Shown piece after piece: positions 54,369 to 63,610 of a DNA stretch of 64,000 bases (positions within the stretch are counted from its first letter, which is position 1; each line of letters starts with the position of its first letter). The notes beneath the pieces were generated by a model, which was given only the letters and a program-made list of their open reading frames with translations, made no database searches and was not told the DNA's origin. The translations under genes and the position numbers were made by a program. The DNA comes from CAVQCT01 sp964371785 (lineage in GTDB: Bacteria > Zixibacteria > MSB-5A5 > GN15 > FEB-12): NCBI GenBank assembly GCA_964371785.1, contig CAYJOL010000001.1:1-64000 (forward strand), given 5' to 3'.

Positions 54369-54923
54369 ATGCCGGTCAAATCTGATCGATGGATCATCGA
54401 GATGGCCAAGAACCATCGGATGATCGAGCCGTTTTCGGAGACGCAAGTGCGCCAGGGATGTAGTTTTGGTGTCTCTTCATATGGTTATGATATCAGCCTG
54501 TCCGATGAATTCAAGATATTCGATCCCCGGGGCCTCGCTGAAGTGAACCCCAAGGTTGATTTTTCTCCTCATTTTCAGGACATCAAAGCAGAATCTGTTC
54601 TCATCCCGCCGAATTCGTTCGTGCTGGCCAGAACACGTGAGTATTTCAGAATTCCTCGGAATGTGATCACGGTTTGCTTTGGGAAATCGACCTATGCAAG
54701 ATGCGGTGTGGTAGTGAACGTGACGCCGTTTGAACCTGAATGGGAGGGATTTGCCACCATTTCCCTGTCCAACACCACTCCCCTGCCCGCACGCGTTTTC
54801 GCCAATGAGGGCATTGCGCAGATTCTCTTCCTGGAAGCGGCTGAAGATTGCTTGCTTTCGTATAAGGACAAGAAAGGAAAATATCAGGGTCAACAGGAAA
54901 TCACCCTGTCAAAATCGGAGTAG
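54369..54923 (+). CDS. dcd: dCTP deaminase
   Basis: About 184 residues from ATG 54369 (GAAGGA upstream; the frame's start at 54339 precedes it). QVRQGCSFGVSSYGYDISL, FVLARTREYFRIPRNV, GKSTYARCGVVVNVTPFEPEWEGFATIS and NEGIAQILFL are trimeric dUTPase-fold deaminase motifs with catalytic Glu. Makes dUTP from dCTP for thymidylate synthesis; the bifunctional form cannot be excluded. 65 bases before nifJ. Confidence 0.92.
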   Translation: MPVKSDRWIIEMAKNHRMIEPFSETQVRQGCSFGVSSYGYDISLSDEFKIFDPRGLAEVNPKVDFSPHFQDIKAESVLIPPNSFVLARTREYFRIPRNVITVCFGKSTYARCGVVVNVTPFEPEWEGFATISLSNTTPLPARVFANEGIAQILFLEAAEDCLLSYKDKKGKYQGQQEITLSKSE

Positions 54924-54988
54924 TTTCCGATAAATTGCCGGTCTAAAGGTATTACAAAGAGACGTTAGTATTTTCTCAGGAGTTGATG

Positions 54989-57900
54989 ATGTTAGAAAAG
55001 ACAGTCACAAATAAAGAACCGCAAGAGTCGACGCCCAGCAAACGCAAACGCCGAATGGTGACAATCGATGGTAATTCGGCTGCGGCCCATGTCGCTCATG
55101 CGACCAACGAAGTAATCGCCATTTACCCCATCACGCCGTCGTCCAACATGGGCGAAATCGCGGATGAGAAATCAGCCGCCGGAGAGAAGAATATCTGGGG
55201 CGTGATCCCCGATGTGGTAGAAATGCAGTCCGAGGGCGGCGCCTCGGGCGCGGTCCACGGCGCATTGACCACCGGCGCGCTGACCACCACCTTCACGGCC
55301 TCCCAGGGTCTGCTGCTGATGATTCCCAACATGTTCAAAATCGCAGGTGAGCTGACTCCGACGGTGTTCCATGTATCAGCGCGCGCGGTCGCCACCCATG
55401 CCCTGTCGATTTTCGGTGACCACTCCGACGTAATGGCGACTCGTTCGACCGGATTCGGACTGATCGCTTCCGGATCTGTGCAGGAAGTGATGGACATGGC
55501 CCTCATCTCACAGGCCGCCGCATTGGCCAGCCGCATTCCAATGGTGCACTTTTTCGACGGCTTCAGAACTTCGCACGAAGTTCAGAAGGTCGAAGAAGTA
55601 TCATTCGACGATATGCGTGAGATGATACCCGAAAGTCTTGTCACGCAACACCGGCAGAACGCTCTGTCTCCGGATCGCCCGACTATCAAAGGCACGTCCC
55701 AAAACCCCGACGTTTTCTTCCAGTCACGCGAGACGGTCAACCGGTTTTACACCAAGGCACCATCGATTGTCCAGCAGTACATGGACAAATTCGCCACCAT
55801 AGTGGGCCGTCAGTATCACCTGTTCGATTATTTCGGTCATCCGAACGCCGAACACGTGGTGATTCTCATGGGCACGGGCGCTGAAGTTGTGCATGAGACG
55901 GTCGATCAACTGGTTGAGCAGGACGAAAAAGTTGGAATGATCAAGGTACGCTTGTATCGTCCTTTCTCGACCGAAGCATTGGCGGAGGCTCTGCCCGCTT
56001 CAGTCAAAAGCATAGCTGTTCTCGACCGCACCAAGGAACCGGGCTCGGTTGGCGAACCGCTGTACACCGATATTCAGACCTCAGTGAATGAGGCTCTCGA
56101 CCGAGGGATCGCCAAGTTCCAAAAACACCCGATGATAGTGGGTGGACGTTACGGACTCGGGTCGAAGGAATTTAATCCTTCTATGGCCAAAGCGGTGTTC
56201 GACAACCTCAAGCTTGAATCTCCCAAGAATCACTTCACGGTCGGCATCAAAGACGATGTCACCATGACCTCGCTCGATCCCGACCTGTCCTTCGATCTCG
56301 AAGGGAAGAACTTCCGTGGAATGTTTTACGGACTGGGTGCTGACGGTACCGTCGGTGCCAACAAGAACTCGATTAAGATCATCGGTGAAAATACTGACAA
56401 CTACGCCCAGGGGTATTTTGTTTACGACTCCAAGAAGGCGGGCGCGGTCACGGTGTCGCACGTGCGATTCGGCAAGCAACTCATTCGTAAACCCTATCTC
56501 ATCAAGTCCGCGCAGTTCGTCGCCTGCCATAACTTCTCCTTCCTGGAGAAATATGACATGGTCGACAAGCTGGTATCCGGCGGTACCTTCTTGCTGAACG
56601 CCCCGTTCGGCCCGAATGAGATCTGGGATAATATTCCTTTCGAAGTTCAGCAGCAGATTATCGACAAGAAGGCGGAGTTTTACGTTATCGATGCTATTGC
56701 CTTGGCAAAGGAACTCGGCCTCGGTGCCCGCATCAATATGATCATGCAGACAGCTTTCTTCCTGATATCCGGTGTCCTGCCGAAGGACCAGGCGATAGAT
56801 GTCATCAAAAAGATGATTGTCAAAACCTACGGCTCAAAAGGCGAGAAAGTTGTCGCGATGAATCATGCGGCGGTTGATGCTGCAATTGCCGCGACCAAGA
56901 AAGTAACCTATCCGTCGAAAGTGACGACCCAGAGGCACCGCCCTCCGATAGTTCCCGATTACGCTCCTGACTTTGTCAAGACCGTGACGGCTGAGATTAT
57001 CGCCGGACGTGGTGACGACCTGCCCGTGTCGGCGTTCCCGATCGACGGTACGTATATGACGGCGACAACCCAGTATGAAAAGAGAAATATCGCAGTGGAT
57101 ATACCGGTCTGGGATAAGGAAACTTGTATCCAGTGTAACATCTGCTCGATAGTCTGTCCGCACGCGGCCATCCGTCCTAAAGTGTTTGAGGAGAAGTACA
57201 TTAAACAGGCACCCGAAGAATTCCTGTATACAAAGGCGATGACCAAGCAGTTTGAAGGTTACTACTATTCACTGCAAGTCGCCCCCGAAGATTGTACCGG
57301 ATGCGAAATCTGCGTGAATGCCTGTCCGGTGGTCAAGAAAGACGAGCTCGGCAACAAGACCGAATTCAAGGCCATCAACATGCACCCACAGGCGCCAATC
57401 CGTGAACGGGAGAAGATCAATTGGGATTTCTTCATCAATGTTCTTCCCGACCCGGATACGAAACTGTTCAATATCGAGACCACGAAGGGTTCGCAGTTCG
57501 TCAAGCCGCTCTTTGAATTCTCCGGTGCCTGTGCCGGTTGTGGCGAGACGCCGTATGTCAAACTGATGACACAGCTGTTCGGTGATCGGGCACTGTGCGC
57601 CAACGCCACCGGCTGCAGCTCAATTTATGGCGGCAATCTACCGACTACGCCGTACTGCCAGCGTTCCGATGGACGTGGACCCGCCTGGTCGAACTCACTC
57701 TTCGAAGATAACGCCGAGTTCGGCATGGGTATGCGCCTGACGGCTGACAAACTACAGGATTATGCCTTCCACCTAGTGCGCGAACTCGTTCCCGAAATGT
57801 ACGACGATCTGTTTGGCGCCAAACAAAGCACGCAGGAAGAGATCGAAAAGCAACGTGAGCGGGTGCGGGTTCTCGTGAACAAGCTTGAAGGTATCAAGGC

Positions 57901-58612
57901 GAGCGATAAAGTGGTGGCCCTACGCAATGTCGCAAACTTCCTCGTAAAGAAATCGGTCTGGGTTATCGGTGGCGACGGATGGGCTTATGACATCGGCTTC
58001 GGAGGACTGGACCATGTGTTGGCCAGCGGCAAAAATGTGAACCTGTTGGTACTGGATACTGAAGTCTACTCGAACACCGGTGGTCAGATGTCTAAATCCA
58101 CGCCTCGGGGAGCGACGGCGAAATTTGCCGCGGCCGGTAAACCCCTGCCCAAAAAAGACCTCGGCTTGATGATGATGTCTTATGGTAACGTCTATGTTGC
58201 CCAGGTGGCGATCGGCGCCAGCCATAACCAGACTGTCAAAGCAATGGTCGAGGCTGAACGCTACAACGGCCCATCGCTGGTCATCTGTTACAGCCACTGT
58301 ATTGCCCATGGTATCGACATGGCGCACGGTCTCTCCGAAGAAGAGAAGGCCGTCAAGTCCGGACACTGGTTATTGTATCGATACAATCCCGATCTTATCG
58401 ACCAGGGGAAAAACCCGCTCCAGCTCGACAGCAAGGAACCTACAATTCCTTTCGAAGAGTACTCTTACTCAGAAATTCGGTTCCGGACACTCAAGAGCAA
58501 AGACCCCGAAAGGGCAAAAATGCTGGTCGAACTTGGGCAAAGGGACTGTGACCGTCGTTGGAAACTGTATTCGCAGCTCTGTCAACTTGACTACACTCAA
58601 CGTCAGAAGTAG
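54989..58612 (+). CDS. nifJ: Pyruvate:ferredoxin (flavodoxin) oxidoreductase, fused single-chain form
   Basis: About 1,207 residues with all domains fused. Residues 20-270: pyruvate/TPP domain (GNSAAAHVAHATNEVIAIYPITPSS); then domain II and III; two 4Fe-4S motifs CIQCNICSIVCPHAAI and CTGCEICVNACPV; and the C-terminal TPP-binding part with CAGCGETPYVKL, CANATGCSSIYGG and GGDGWAYDIGFGG. ATG 54989 is chosen as it is six bases after AGGAG (TTG 54983 and ATG 54986 also open). Oxidises pyruvate to acetyl-CoA with reduction of ferredoxin; O2-sensitive in most organisms. Confidence 0.95.
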   Translation: MLEKTVTNKEPQESTPSKRKRRMVTIDGNSAAAHVAHATNEVIAIYPITPSSNMGEIADEKSAAGEKNIWGVIPDVVEMQSEGGASGAVHGALTTGALTTTFTASQGLLLMIPNMFKIAGELTPTVFHVSARAVATHALSIFGDHSDVMATRSTGFGLIASGSVQEVMDMALISQAAALASRIPMVHFFDGFRTSHEVQKVEEVSFDDMREMIPESLVTQHRQNALSPDRPTIKGTSQNPDVFFQSRETVNRFYTKAPSIVQQYMDKFATIVGRQYHLFDYFGHPNAEHVVILMGTGAEVVHETVDQLVEQDEKVGMIKVRLYRPFSTEALAEALPASVKSIAVLDRTKEPGSVGEPLYTDIQTSVNEALDRGIAKFQKHPMIVGGRYGLGSKEFNPSMAKAVFDNLKLESPKNHFTVGIKDDVTMTSLDPDLSFDLEGKNFRGMFYGLGADGTVGANKNSIKIIGENTDNYAQGYFVYDSKKAGAVTVSHVRFGKQLIRKPYLIKSAQFVACHNFSFLEKYDMVDKLVSGGTFLLNAPFGPNEIWDNIPFEVQQQIIDKKAEFYVIDAIALAKELGLGARINMIMQTAFFLISGVLPKDQAIDVIKKMIVKTYGSKGEKVVAMNHAAVDAAIAATKKVTYPSKVTTQRHRPPIVPDYAPDFVKTVTAEIIAGRGDDLPVSAFPIDGTYMTATTQYEKRNIAVDIPVWDKETCIQCNICSIVCPHAAIRPKVFEEKYIKQAPEEFLYTKAMTKQFEGYYYSLQVAPEDCTGCEICVNACPVVKKDELGNKTEFKAINMHPQAPIREREKINWDFFINVLPDPDTKLFNIETTKGSQFVKPLFEFSGACAGCGETPYVKLMTQLFGDRALCANATGCSSIYGGNLPTTPYCQRSDGRGPAWSNSLFEDNAEFGMGMRLTADKLQDYAFHLVRELVPEMYDDLFGAKQSTQEEIEKQRERVRVLVNKLEGIKASDKVVALRNVANFLVKKSVWVIGGDGWAYDIGFGGLDHVLASGKNVNLLVLDTEVYSNTGGQMSKSTPRGATAKFAAAGKPLPKKDLGLMMMSYGNVYVAQVAIGASHNQTVKAMVEAERYNGPSLVICYSHCIAHGIDMAHGLSEEEKAVKSGHWLLYRYNPDLIDQGKNPLQLDSKEPTIPFEEYSYSEIRFRTLKSKDPERAKMLVELGQRDCDRRWKLYSQLCQLDYTQRQK

Positions 58613-58638
58613 CTAATTCATTCTGAGATAATACCTTG

Positions 58639-58667
58639 AGGCGGGTCACCCGACCCGCCTTTTCATT
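58639..58667 (+). terminator. Intrinsic terminator of nifJ
   Basis: AGGCGGGTC, ACCC loop, GACCCGCCT, then TTTTCATTT; nine-bp stem 26 bases after the stop. Confidence 0.87.
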
Positions 58668-58751
58668 TGCCTCGACTGCTTTTCGCTGAAGAAACCAGCC
58701 TCGTCTTCCGATAACTATACAAGCGAAAACACAACCATTTCAGGAGGCAGT

Positions 58752-59594
58752 ATGCGTATCAAATCTCTGTTCGCCACATTGGGCGTAGTTGTCCTGCTTA
58801 GCTCCTCTCTGGTCACCGCCCAGAGCCAGGAAGACGAAATCGTCCAGCGTTATCTGGACCGTGTATCCAAGAAGCACGCCAGGAAATTGACCTACCTCTC
58901 CGGACATTTCGAACTCAACCGGATTAACCGTAACAATGATTACAACAAATTTGCCACGAACGTGAGTGCCAACCTCGATGGTGGCTCGATACCGTGGCTG
59001 TCTCAGGCCAAGAGCTTCGGACTCAATCTTGGTGTCGTGTTTAACCAGCGTTTTGCCTGGTCGCTCGGCGGCGAATATTGGCTTAAGCTCGGGCAGAACC
59101 TCACGGGTGACTACTACTATACCCCCCTCGGCGCTCCCATTACCGACCCGAAATCTGAAGTTCAGGTGTATGGATTTTCAACAGGGCTTCAGTATTATTT
59201 GTTCAATCATCCGCAATTGTCAGGCGAATTGAATAATTTCGCGGTCAGAGTCGGAGGGACCGTTGGCTATTATCAGGTCAGTTGGAAACTCTGGGATGAA
59301 TATCAGAATCTCAACCTGTCTACAGGTGTGAGCGCTGGTACAAATACTACGTTCAAAGACAACGCCCCGGGATTTGCCGTAAACCTTGGCTTGGATTATC
59401 CCCTCAATTTCCACGGCATGGTTCTTGGTTTGGATATGAGTTACTTATATCTGAACTTTGACAAAGTTGCCTGGTATAACACTCAGAACGAGGAAGTTGT
59501 CGCGACCTACAATAACTCGCCTGACAGCCGAGTCGATCTGAATTTATCCGGGGTAAAGGGCAGGATAGAGCTCAAGCGCTTCTTCAGCTGGTAA
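58752..59594 (+). CDS. Putative outer-membrane beta-barrel protein
   Basis: 280 residues. Signal peptide 1-23 (SLFATLGVVVLLSSSLVTA). The mature part alternates hydrophobic and polar residues in strands typical of 8-12-stranded barrels (e.g. FGLNLGVVFNQRFAWSLGGEYWLKLG and VYGFSTGLQYYLF), ending RIELKRFFSW with a terminal aromatic residue as in barrel proteins. AGGAGG precedes the ATG. No specific family recognised; channel or lipid-related role unknown. Confidence 0.68.
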   Translation: MRIKSLFATLGVVVLLSSSLVTAQSQEDEIVQRYLDRVSKKHARKLTYLSGHFELNRINRNNDYNKFATNVSANLDGGSIPWLSQAKSFGLNLGVVFNQRFAWSLGGEYWLKLGQNLTGDYYYTPLGAPITDPKSEVQVYGFSTGLQYYLFNHPQLSGELNNFAVRVGGTVGYYQVSWKLWDEYQNLNLSTGVSAGTNTTFKDNAPGFAVNLGLDYPLNFHGMVLGLDMSYLYLNFDKVAWYNTQNEEVVATYNNSPDSRVDLNLSGVKGRIELKRFFSW

Positions 59595-59615
59595 GAAACT
59601 GACCAGCTATTTCGG

Positions 59616-59643
59616 TTGACAGCACTTGAATTACCCCTATTTT
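59616..59643 (+). promoter_or_regulatory. Possible promoter of the TolB-like propeller gene
   Basis: TTGACA (59616-59621), 16-nt spacer, TATTTT (59638-59643), 35 bases ahead of the ATG. Confidence 0.5.
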
Positions 59644-59677
59644 TTGGCTAAACCGATAACCAGAAAACGGAGAATCA

Positions 59678-60691
59678 ATGTCAAGACGAAGATTGTTATC
59701 GCTGCCGATTTGGATACTGGGAGTCACCGTAATTCTCGCTGCTTCCCTGACTGCGGCTGCCGACAAATTGACGGCGGAAAAGGCAGGGACAATTGGTCAG
59801 CCGACCGGTAAGATCGCCTTCATTCGCGATGGCGATGTCTGGACGATGGATGCCAACGGGGCGAATCAAATGACCATCTGCGAATCGAAAAACGCCGACG
59901 GTAGATTGTCATGGTCGCCGGATAATAAGCGGATTATCTTCACCCGCTCAGGGTTTGTCGACCTCAAGGGCCCCGACATGCTCGGTGGCAAACACAAGGT
60001 GTACGATCTGTTCTTGTGTTTTCTCGATTCGGCATATGCCCATAAGACTCTCTATTGGAACCGCCTGACCGATGACCTTGGCAACCGGGACCCGGAGTGG
60101 TCAAGTGATGGCAAGAGTATTCTGTTCTGGAAAGATATGAACGCAAACAAAGTGAATGCCGCCGAACCGAATTACCAAGTTTGCACCATGGAGCCTGACG
60201 GCAGCAACATTGAGTTGCTTCGCAAAGACTGGTCGACTTTCAACGGCCAGTATATGATCGCTCCGAGTGTAAACAGCAAGGGCGATATCGCCTTCGTTTA
60301 TTTCGAACAACAGCGTCCAGTCGGAACGGCAGTGCTTTCTCGCCCCGCGTACATGGTCTCGCTGGACTCGATAAAAGCACTGGCGAATCTGGATCCCGGC
60401 TATGTAGCGCCGGCCTGGTCGCCGGATGGCAAATGGATAGCCGTCATCAGCAATAACATGTCCGATGCCGGGCTGTACGTTGCTTCCCCTGACCTCAAAG
60501 AAAAATATCTTGTCACGGCCGCCCCGGTAGGCACTTACCTCAACACCTTCGCTCCTTCGTTTTCGCCTGACTCAAAATGGCTCACCTTTTCCACGACCGA
60601 CGGGTCTATTTGGATCTGCGATATCACAGGCAATGGTCTCCGTCGCATGACTGGCCCCGGCACCGACAAAGCGCCGACCTGGTCCCGATAA
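59678..60691 (+). CDS. Secreted TolB/WD40-like beta-propeller protein
   Basis: 337 residues. Signal sequence to about residue 28. Repeated blades each with a TolB-type segment: GKIAFIRDGDVWTMDANGAN, LSWSPDNKRIIFTRS, PEWSSDGKSILFW, PAWSPDGKWIAVISNN, PSFSPDSKWLTFSTTDGSIWI and RMTGPGTDKAPTWSR, about six blades. Periplasmic scaffold proteins of the Tol/Pal system have this fold, but no tol genes are adjacent, so the role is unassigned. Confidence 0.82.
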   Translation: MSRRRLLSLPIWILGVTVILAASLTAAADKLTAEKAGTIGQPTGKIAFIRDGDVWTMDANGANQMTICESKNADGRLSWSPDNKRIIFTRSGFVDLKGPDMLGGKHKVYDLFLCFLDSAYAHKTLYWNRLTDDLGNRDPEWSSDGKSILFWKDMNANKVNAAEPNYQVCTMEPDGSNIELLRKDWSTFNGQYMIAPSVNSKGDIAFVYFEQQRPVGTAVLSRPAYMVSLDSIKALANLDPGYVAPAWSPDGKWIAVISNNMSDAGLYVASPDLKEKYLVTAAPVGTYLNTFAPSFSPDSKWLTFSTTDGSIWICDITGNGLRRMTGPGTDKAPTWSR

Positions 60692-60712
60692 CGGACATTT
60701 GAACATACGCAT

Positions 60713-60746
60713 AAAAAAAGCCGCGCCACTTCTGGCGCGGCTTTTT
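60713..60746 (+). terminator. Bidirectional intrinsic terminator
   Basis: GCCGCGCCA, CTTC loop, TGGCGCGGC with an A-run before and TTTTT after. It serves both the propeller gene (plus) and pepA (minus), which converge here. Confidence 0.92.
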
Positions 60747-60760
60747 CATGGTGAAATAGC

Positions 60761-62254
60761 TCAGAGTTTCTTCCAGCTTGACAAGACTTCAATCAGCAGC
60801 CTTGTGCCAATACCGGTGCTTCCGGCCGGAATGTACGGGCGACCCGAAGGTTCATTATCGACGTACGCGATATCGATATGCGCCCACGGGTAATCGCCGA
60901 TGAATTTCTCAAGGAACGCCGCCGCCGTGATAGTACTGGCCGGGCGTCCCCCGGAATTCTTAAGATCGGCGATGGATGACTTCATTCGTTCACGGAAATC
61001 ATCCCAGATGGGCAGTTCCCATACCCGTTCCGCAGTCACCTCCGCCGCAGCCTTGATTTTACGCATCAGCGCCGGATTGTTGCCGATGATCGGCGCACCG
61101 GAATAACCCAGTATATACAGAGCGGCGCCCGTCAGGGTGGCAATATCGATCACCGCCTGAGGTTTGAATTTGTTCGCGTAGTCGAGGGCATCCGCAAGAA
61201 TCAGTCTTCCCTCAGCATCGGTGTTTATGATTTCAATAGTAAGACCCTTGCGCGAGGTCACGATGTCCCCCGGGCGCGTAGCATGACCCGAAGGCATATT
61301 CTCCGTGAGCGGCATTAATGCGATAACGTGCTGGGGCAACCGGAGACGGCTAGCTGTGAGAATGGTCGCAAGAACTACTGCGGCACCGGTCATATCAGCC
61401 TTCATTTCATGCATATCCAACCCGGGTTTGAGTGAAATGCCGCCGCTGTCAAACGTCACTCCTTTTCCAACCAGCACGATCGGTTTTTGTCCGGCCCGGC
61501 CGCCTTTGTATTCCAGAATAACGAATCGGGGAGGTTCCTGAGAGCCTTTGGATACCGACAGCAGCGCCCCCATCTTCTCGGCCACAATTGCTTTTTCGTC
61601 GAGAACCTTACAGCTGACCTTATCCGCTTTAACGAGCTTCTGCACCCGGTCGACAAACAGTCTCGGCGTGAGCATGTTCGCCGGAGTGGAAGCGAGCGTT
61701 CTTACAAGAAGCTGACCCTCGGCAATCAGCTGACCCCGCTCCACGGACTTCTGAAATTTGTTCATCAACCGGCTGTTCTCGACAGCAAACGTCACGTCAT
61801 CTGTCACCGCCTTGCTCTTGGCGTCATCGCCGGTCTTGAACTCCAGCAATTTGTAGGCACCAAGCAGCAGCCCCTCCACCGCCGCCTGGAAGTAGTCTTC
61901 TTTCTCCCCCGCAACCAATACGAACGCGACCTTTCTTACACCTGTAAGGCCTTTGTTTTTGGAGACAGTCCCGGCGGCTTTGCGAATACTGTCGGCGGAG
62001 ATACCTTTCTTTTCGCCTACACCGGCCAAAAGAATTCGGTCCGCCTTATACCCTCTCGGTTTATAGAGCACGGCAGTTTCGCCCGTTTTACCACTAAACT
62101 CAGATGATCCCAACAGCGCAGTGAGCGCGCCGTCAGTCGCCGTGTCAAGGTCCTTGAGCCGCTTTTCGGTAATTCTATCGAATTGGGGGATAAGAACAAC
62201 GATCGTCCCAACTGCGAGTTCGGTCATTTTAACTGCAGAACAATGCAATTTCAT
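60761..62254 (-). CDS. pepA: Leucyl aminopeptidase (M17)
   Basis: 497 residues. GKGVTFDSGGISLKPG and MKADMTGAAVV hold zinc ligands Lys/Asp, NTDAEGRLILADALDYA is the M17 signature with Asp-Glu ligands and catalytic Arg, and the C-terminal block continues to GSTGIGTRLLIEVL. Hexameric di-zinc aminopeptidase acting on cytoplasmic peptides. AGGAG lies before the ATG. Confidence 0.95.
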   Translation of the reverse strand: MKLHCSAVKMTELAVGTIVVLIPQFDRITEKRLKDLDTATDGALTALLGSSEFSGKTGETAVLYKPRGYKADRILLAGVGEKKGISADSIRKAAGTVSKNKGLTGVRKVAFVLVAGEKEDYFQAAVEGLLLGAYKLLEFKTGDDAKSKAVTDDVTFAVENSRLMNKFQKSVERGQLIAEGQLLVRTLASTPANMLTPRLFVDRVQKLVKADKVSCKVLDEKAIVAEKMGALLSVSKGSQEPPRFVILEYKGGRAGQKPIVLVGKGVTFDSGGISLKPGLDMHEMKADMTGAAVVLATILTASRLRLPQHVIALMPLTENMPSGHATRPGDIVTSRKGLTIEIINTDAEGRLILADALDYANKFKPQAVIDIATLTGAALYILGYSGAPIIGNNPALMRKIKAAAEVTAERVWELPIWDDFRERMKSSIADLKNSGGRPASTITAAAFLEKFIGDYPWAHIDIAYVDNEPSGRPYIPAGSTGIGTRLLIEVLSSWKKL

Positions 62255-62356
62255 ATTCCTGCTCCTTATCTTTGCCGAGCATCAGTCATAATTGGCTACG
62301 GTTCTCTGAGTGTAAAGTAGCAGAATGAAGTTGTCGAGGGAAGAAAAAAATGGACT

Positions 62357-63556
62357 CTAAATCTCGCTGTCCAGATAGGCATGATAGGCACGTTCGATTT
62401 CTGACATGTTATCCGAGCCGAATTTTTCCAGAAACGCATCGGACAACACCAGTGCCGCGGCTGCCTCGCAGACGACGCCAAGCGCCGGCACTACGCAGTT
62501 ATCAGTCCTCTCTACCATCGCCTCGGCCGGCTCTTTTGTGACCATATCGACTGTCTGAAGCGGTTTGTTCAGCGTGGAAATCGGCTTTGCTCCGATGCGA
62601 ACGACAATGTCCTCGCCGTTGGTCATACCACCTTCGAGTCCTCCGGCGCGATTAGTCTTACGGTAGAAGTGCTTCCGAATCGGATCAGAGCCGGCCTTAT
62701 AGAATATCTCGTCGTGCACATCTGAACCTCGCAGAGCGGCGGAACGGAATCCAAGACCGATTTCGACTCCCTTAACCGAGTGAATCGACATCAGGACCGA
62801 CGCAAGGCGGCCGTCGAGGCGGCGTGACCACTGCGAGTATCCGCCAAGGCCGACCGGCATACCCCTTATTATCAGTTCGACAACCCCGCCGAGCGAGTCG
62901 CGTTCCTTCTTCGCTGACTTGATCGCTTCAATCATGCGCACCTCGGTCCCTTTGTCCAGACACCGAACTTCCGATTCTTCCGTGATTTTCATAACCGTCT
63001 CGAGATCGCTGACATCGTACCCGTCAACCAGCTCGATTTCGCCGATACGGACGACATGCGAGGCGATTCGGATATTGAACTGTTCCAGAAACTGGCGTGC
63101 GATGGCTCCTACCGCTGTTCGTGCCGCCGTTTCCCGCGCTGAGGCTCGTTCCAGCACGTTGCGGATGTCTGTCTGATTGTATTTTATCGCGCCAGGGAGG
63201 TCAGCATGACCGGGACGGGGTGTTGTTGTTTCATAGGCAAGCCGCTTCTCTTTCAGATTGAGGTCATCGGCGATTGGATTCACCGGGTCCATGATTCTGG
63301 TCCAGTTTGTCCAGTCCTTGTTCTCAATCACGATAGCGATTGGCGATCCGAGCGTAATCCCGTTGCGCATGCCCGATACTATTTGAGCATGGTCCTGTTC
63401 AATCTTCATGCGTCCGCCGCGGCCATAACCCTTCTGACGTCGGGCGAGCTGGAAATTGATTTTGTCGATACTGACACCAAGCCCGGCCGGCATCCCATCA
63501 ACAATTGCCGTCAGCTGCGGTCCGTGCGATTCGCCTGCGGTAAGGTAAGTAAGCAT
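62357..63556 (-). CDS. aroC: Chorismate synthase
   Basis: 399 residues. TAGESHGPQLTAIVDGMPAGL at the N-terminus, RPGHADLPGAIKY, ERASARETAARTAVGAIARQ and GGLEGGMTNGEDIVVRIGAKPIST are chorismate synthase signatures. Uses reduced FMN to convert EPSP to chorismate, the last common step to aromatic amino acids. No other aro gene is present here. Fifty-four bases after the stop of the H-box gene. Confidence 0.95.
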   Translation of the reverse strand: MLTYLTAGESHGPQLTAIVDGMPAGLGVSIDKINFQLARRQKGYGRGGRMKIEQDHAQIVSGMRNGITLGSPIAIVIENKDWTNWTRIMDPVNPIADDLNLKEKRLAYETTTPRPGHADLPGAIKYNQTDIRNVLERASARETAARTAVGAIARQFLEQFNIRIASHVVRIGEIELVDGYDVSDLETVMKITEESEVRCLDKGTEVRMIEAIKSAKKERDSLGGVVELIIRGMPVGLGGYSQWSRRLDGRLASVLMSIHSVKGVEIGLGFRSAALRGSDVHDEIFYKAGSDPIRKHFYRKTNRAGGLEGGMTNGEDIVVRIGAKPISTLNKPLQTVDMVTKEPAEAMVERTDNCVVPALGVVCEAAAALVLSDAFLEKFGSDNMSEIERAYHAYLDSEI

Positions 63557-63610
63557 ACGAACAATGTATACGTCTGTGGTGATGTGGTCAACTGCAGAGA
63601 TTTGGTGAGC

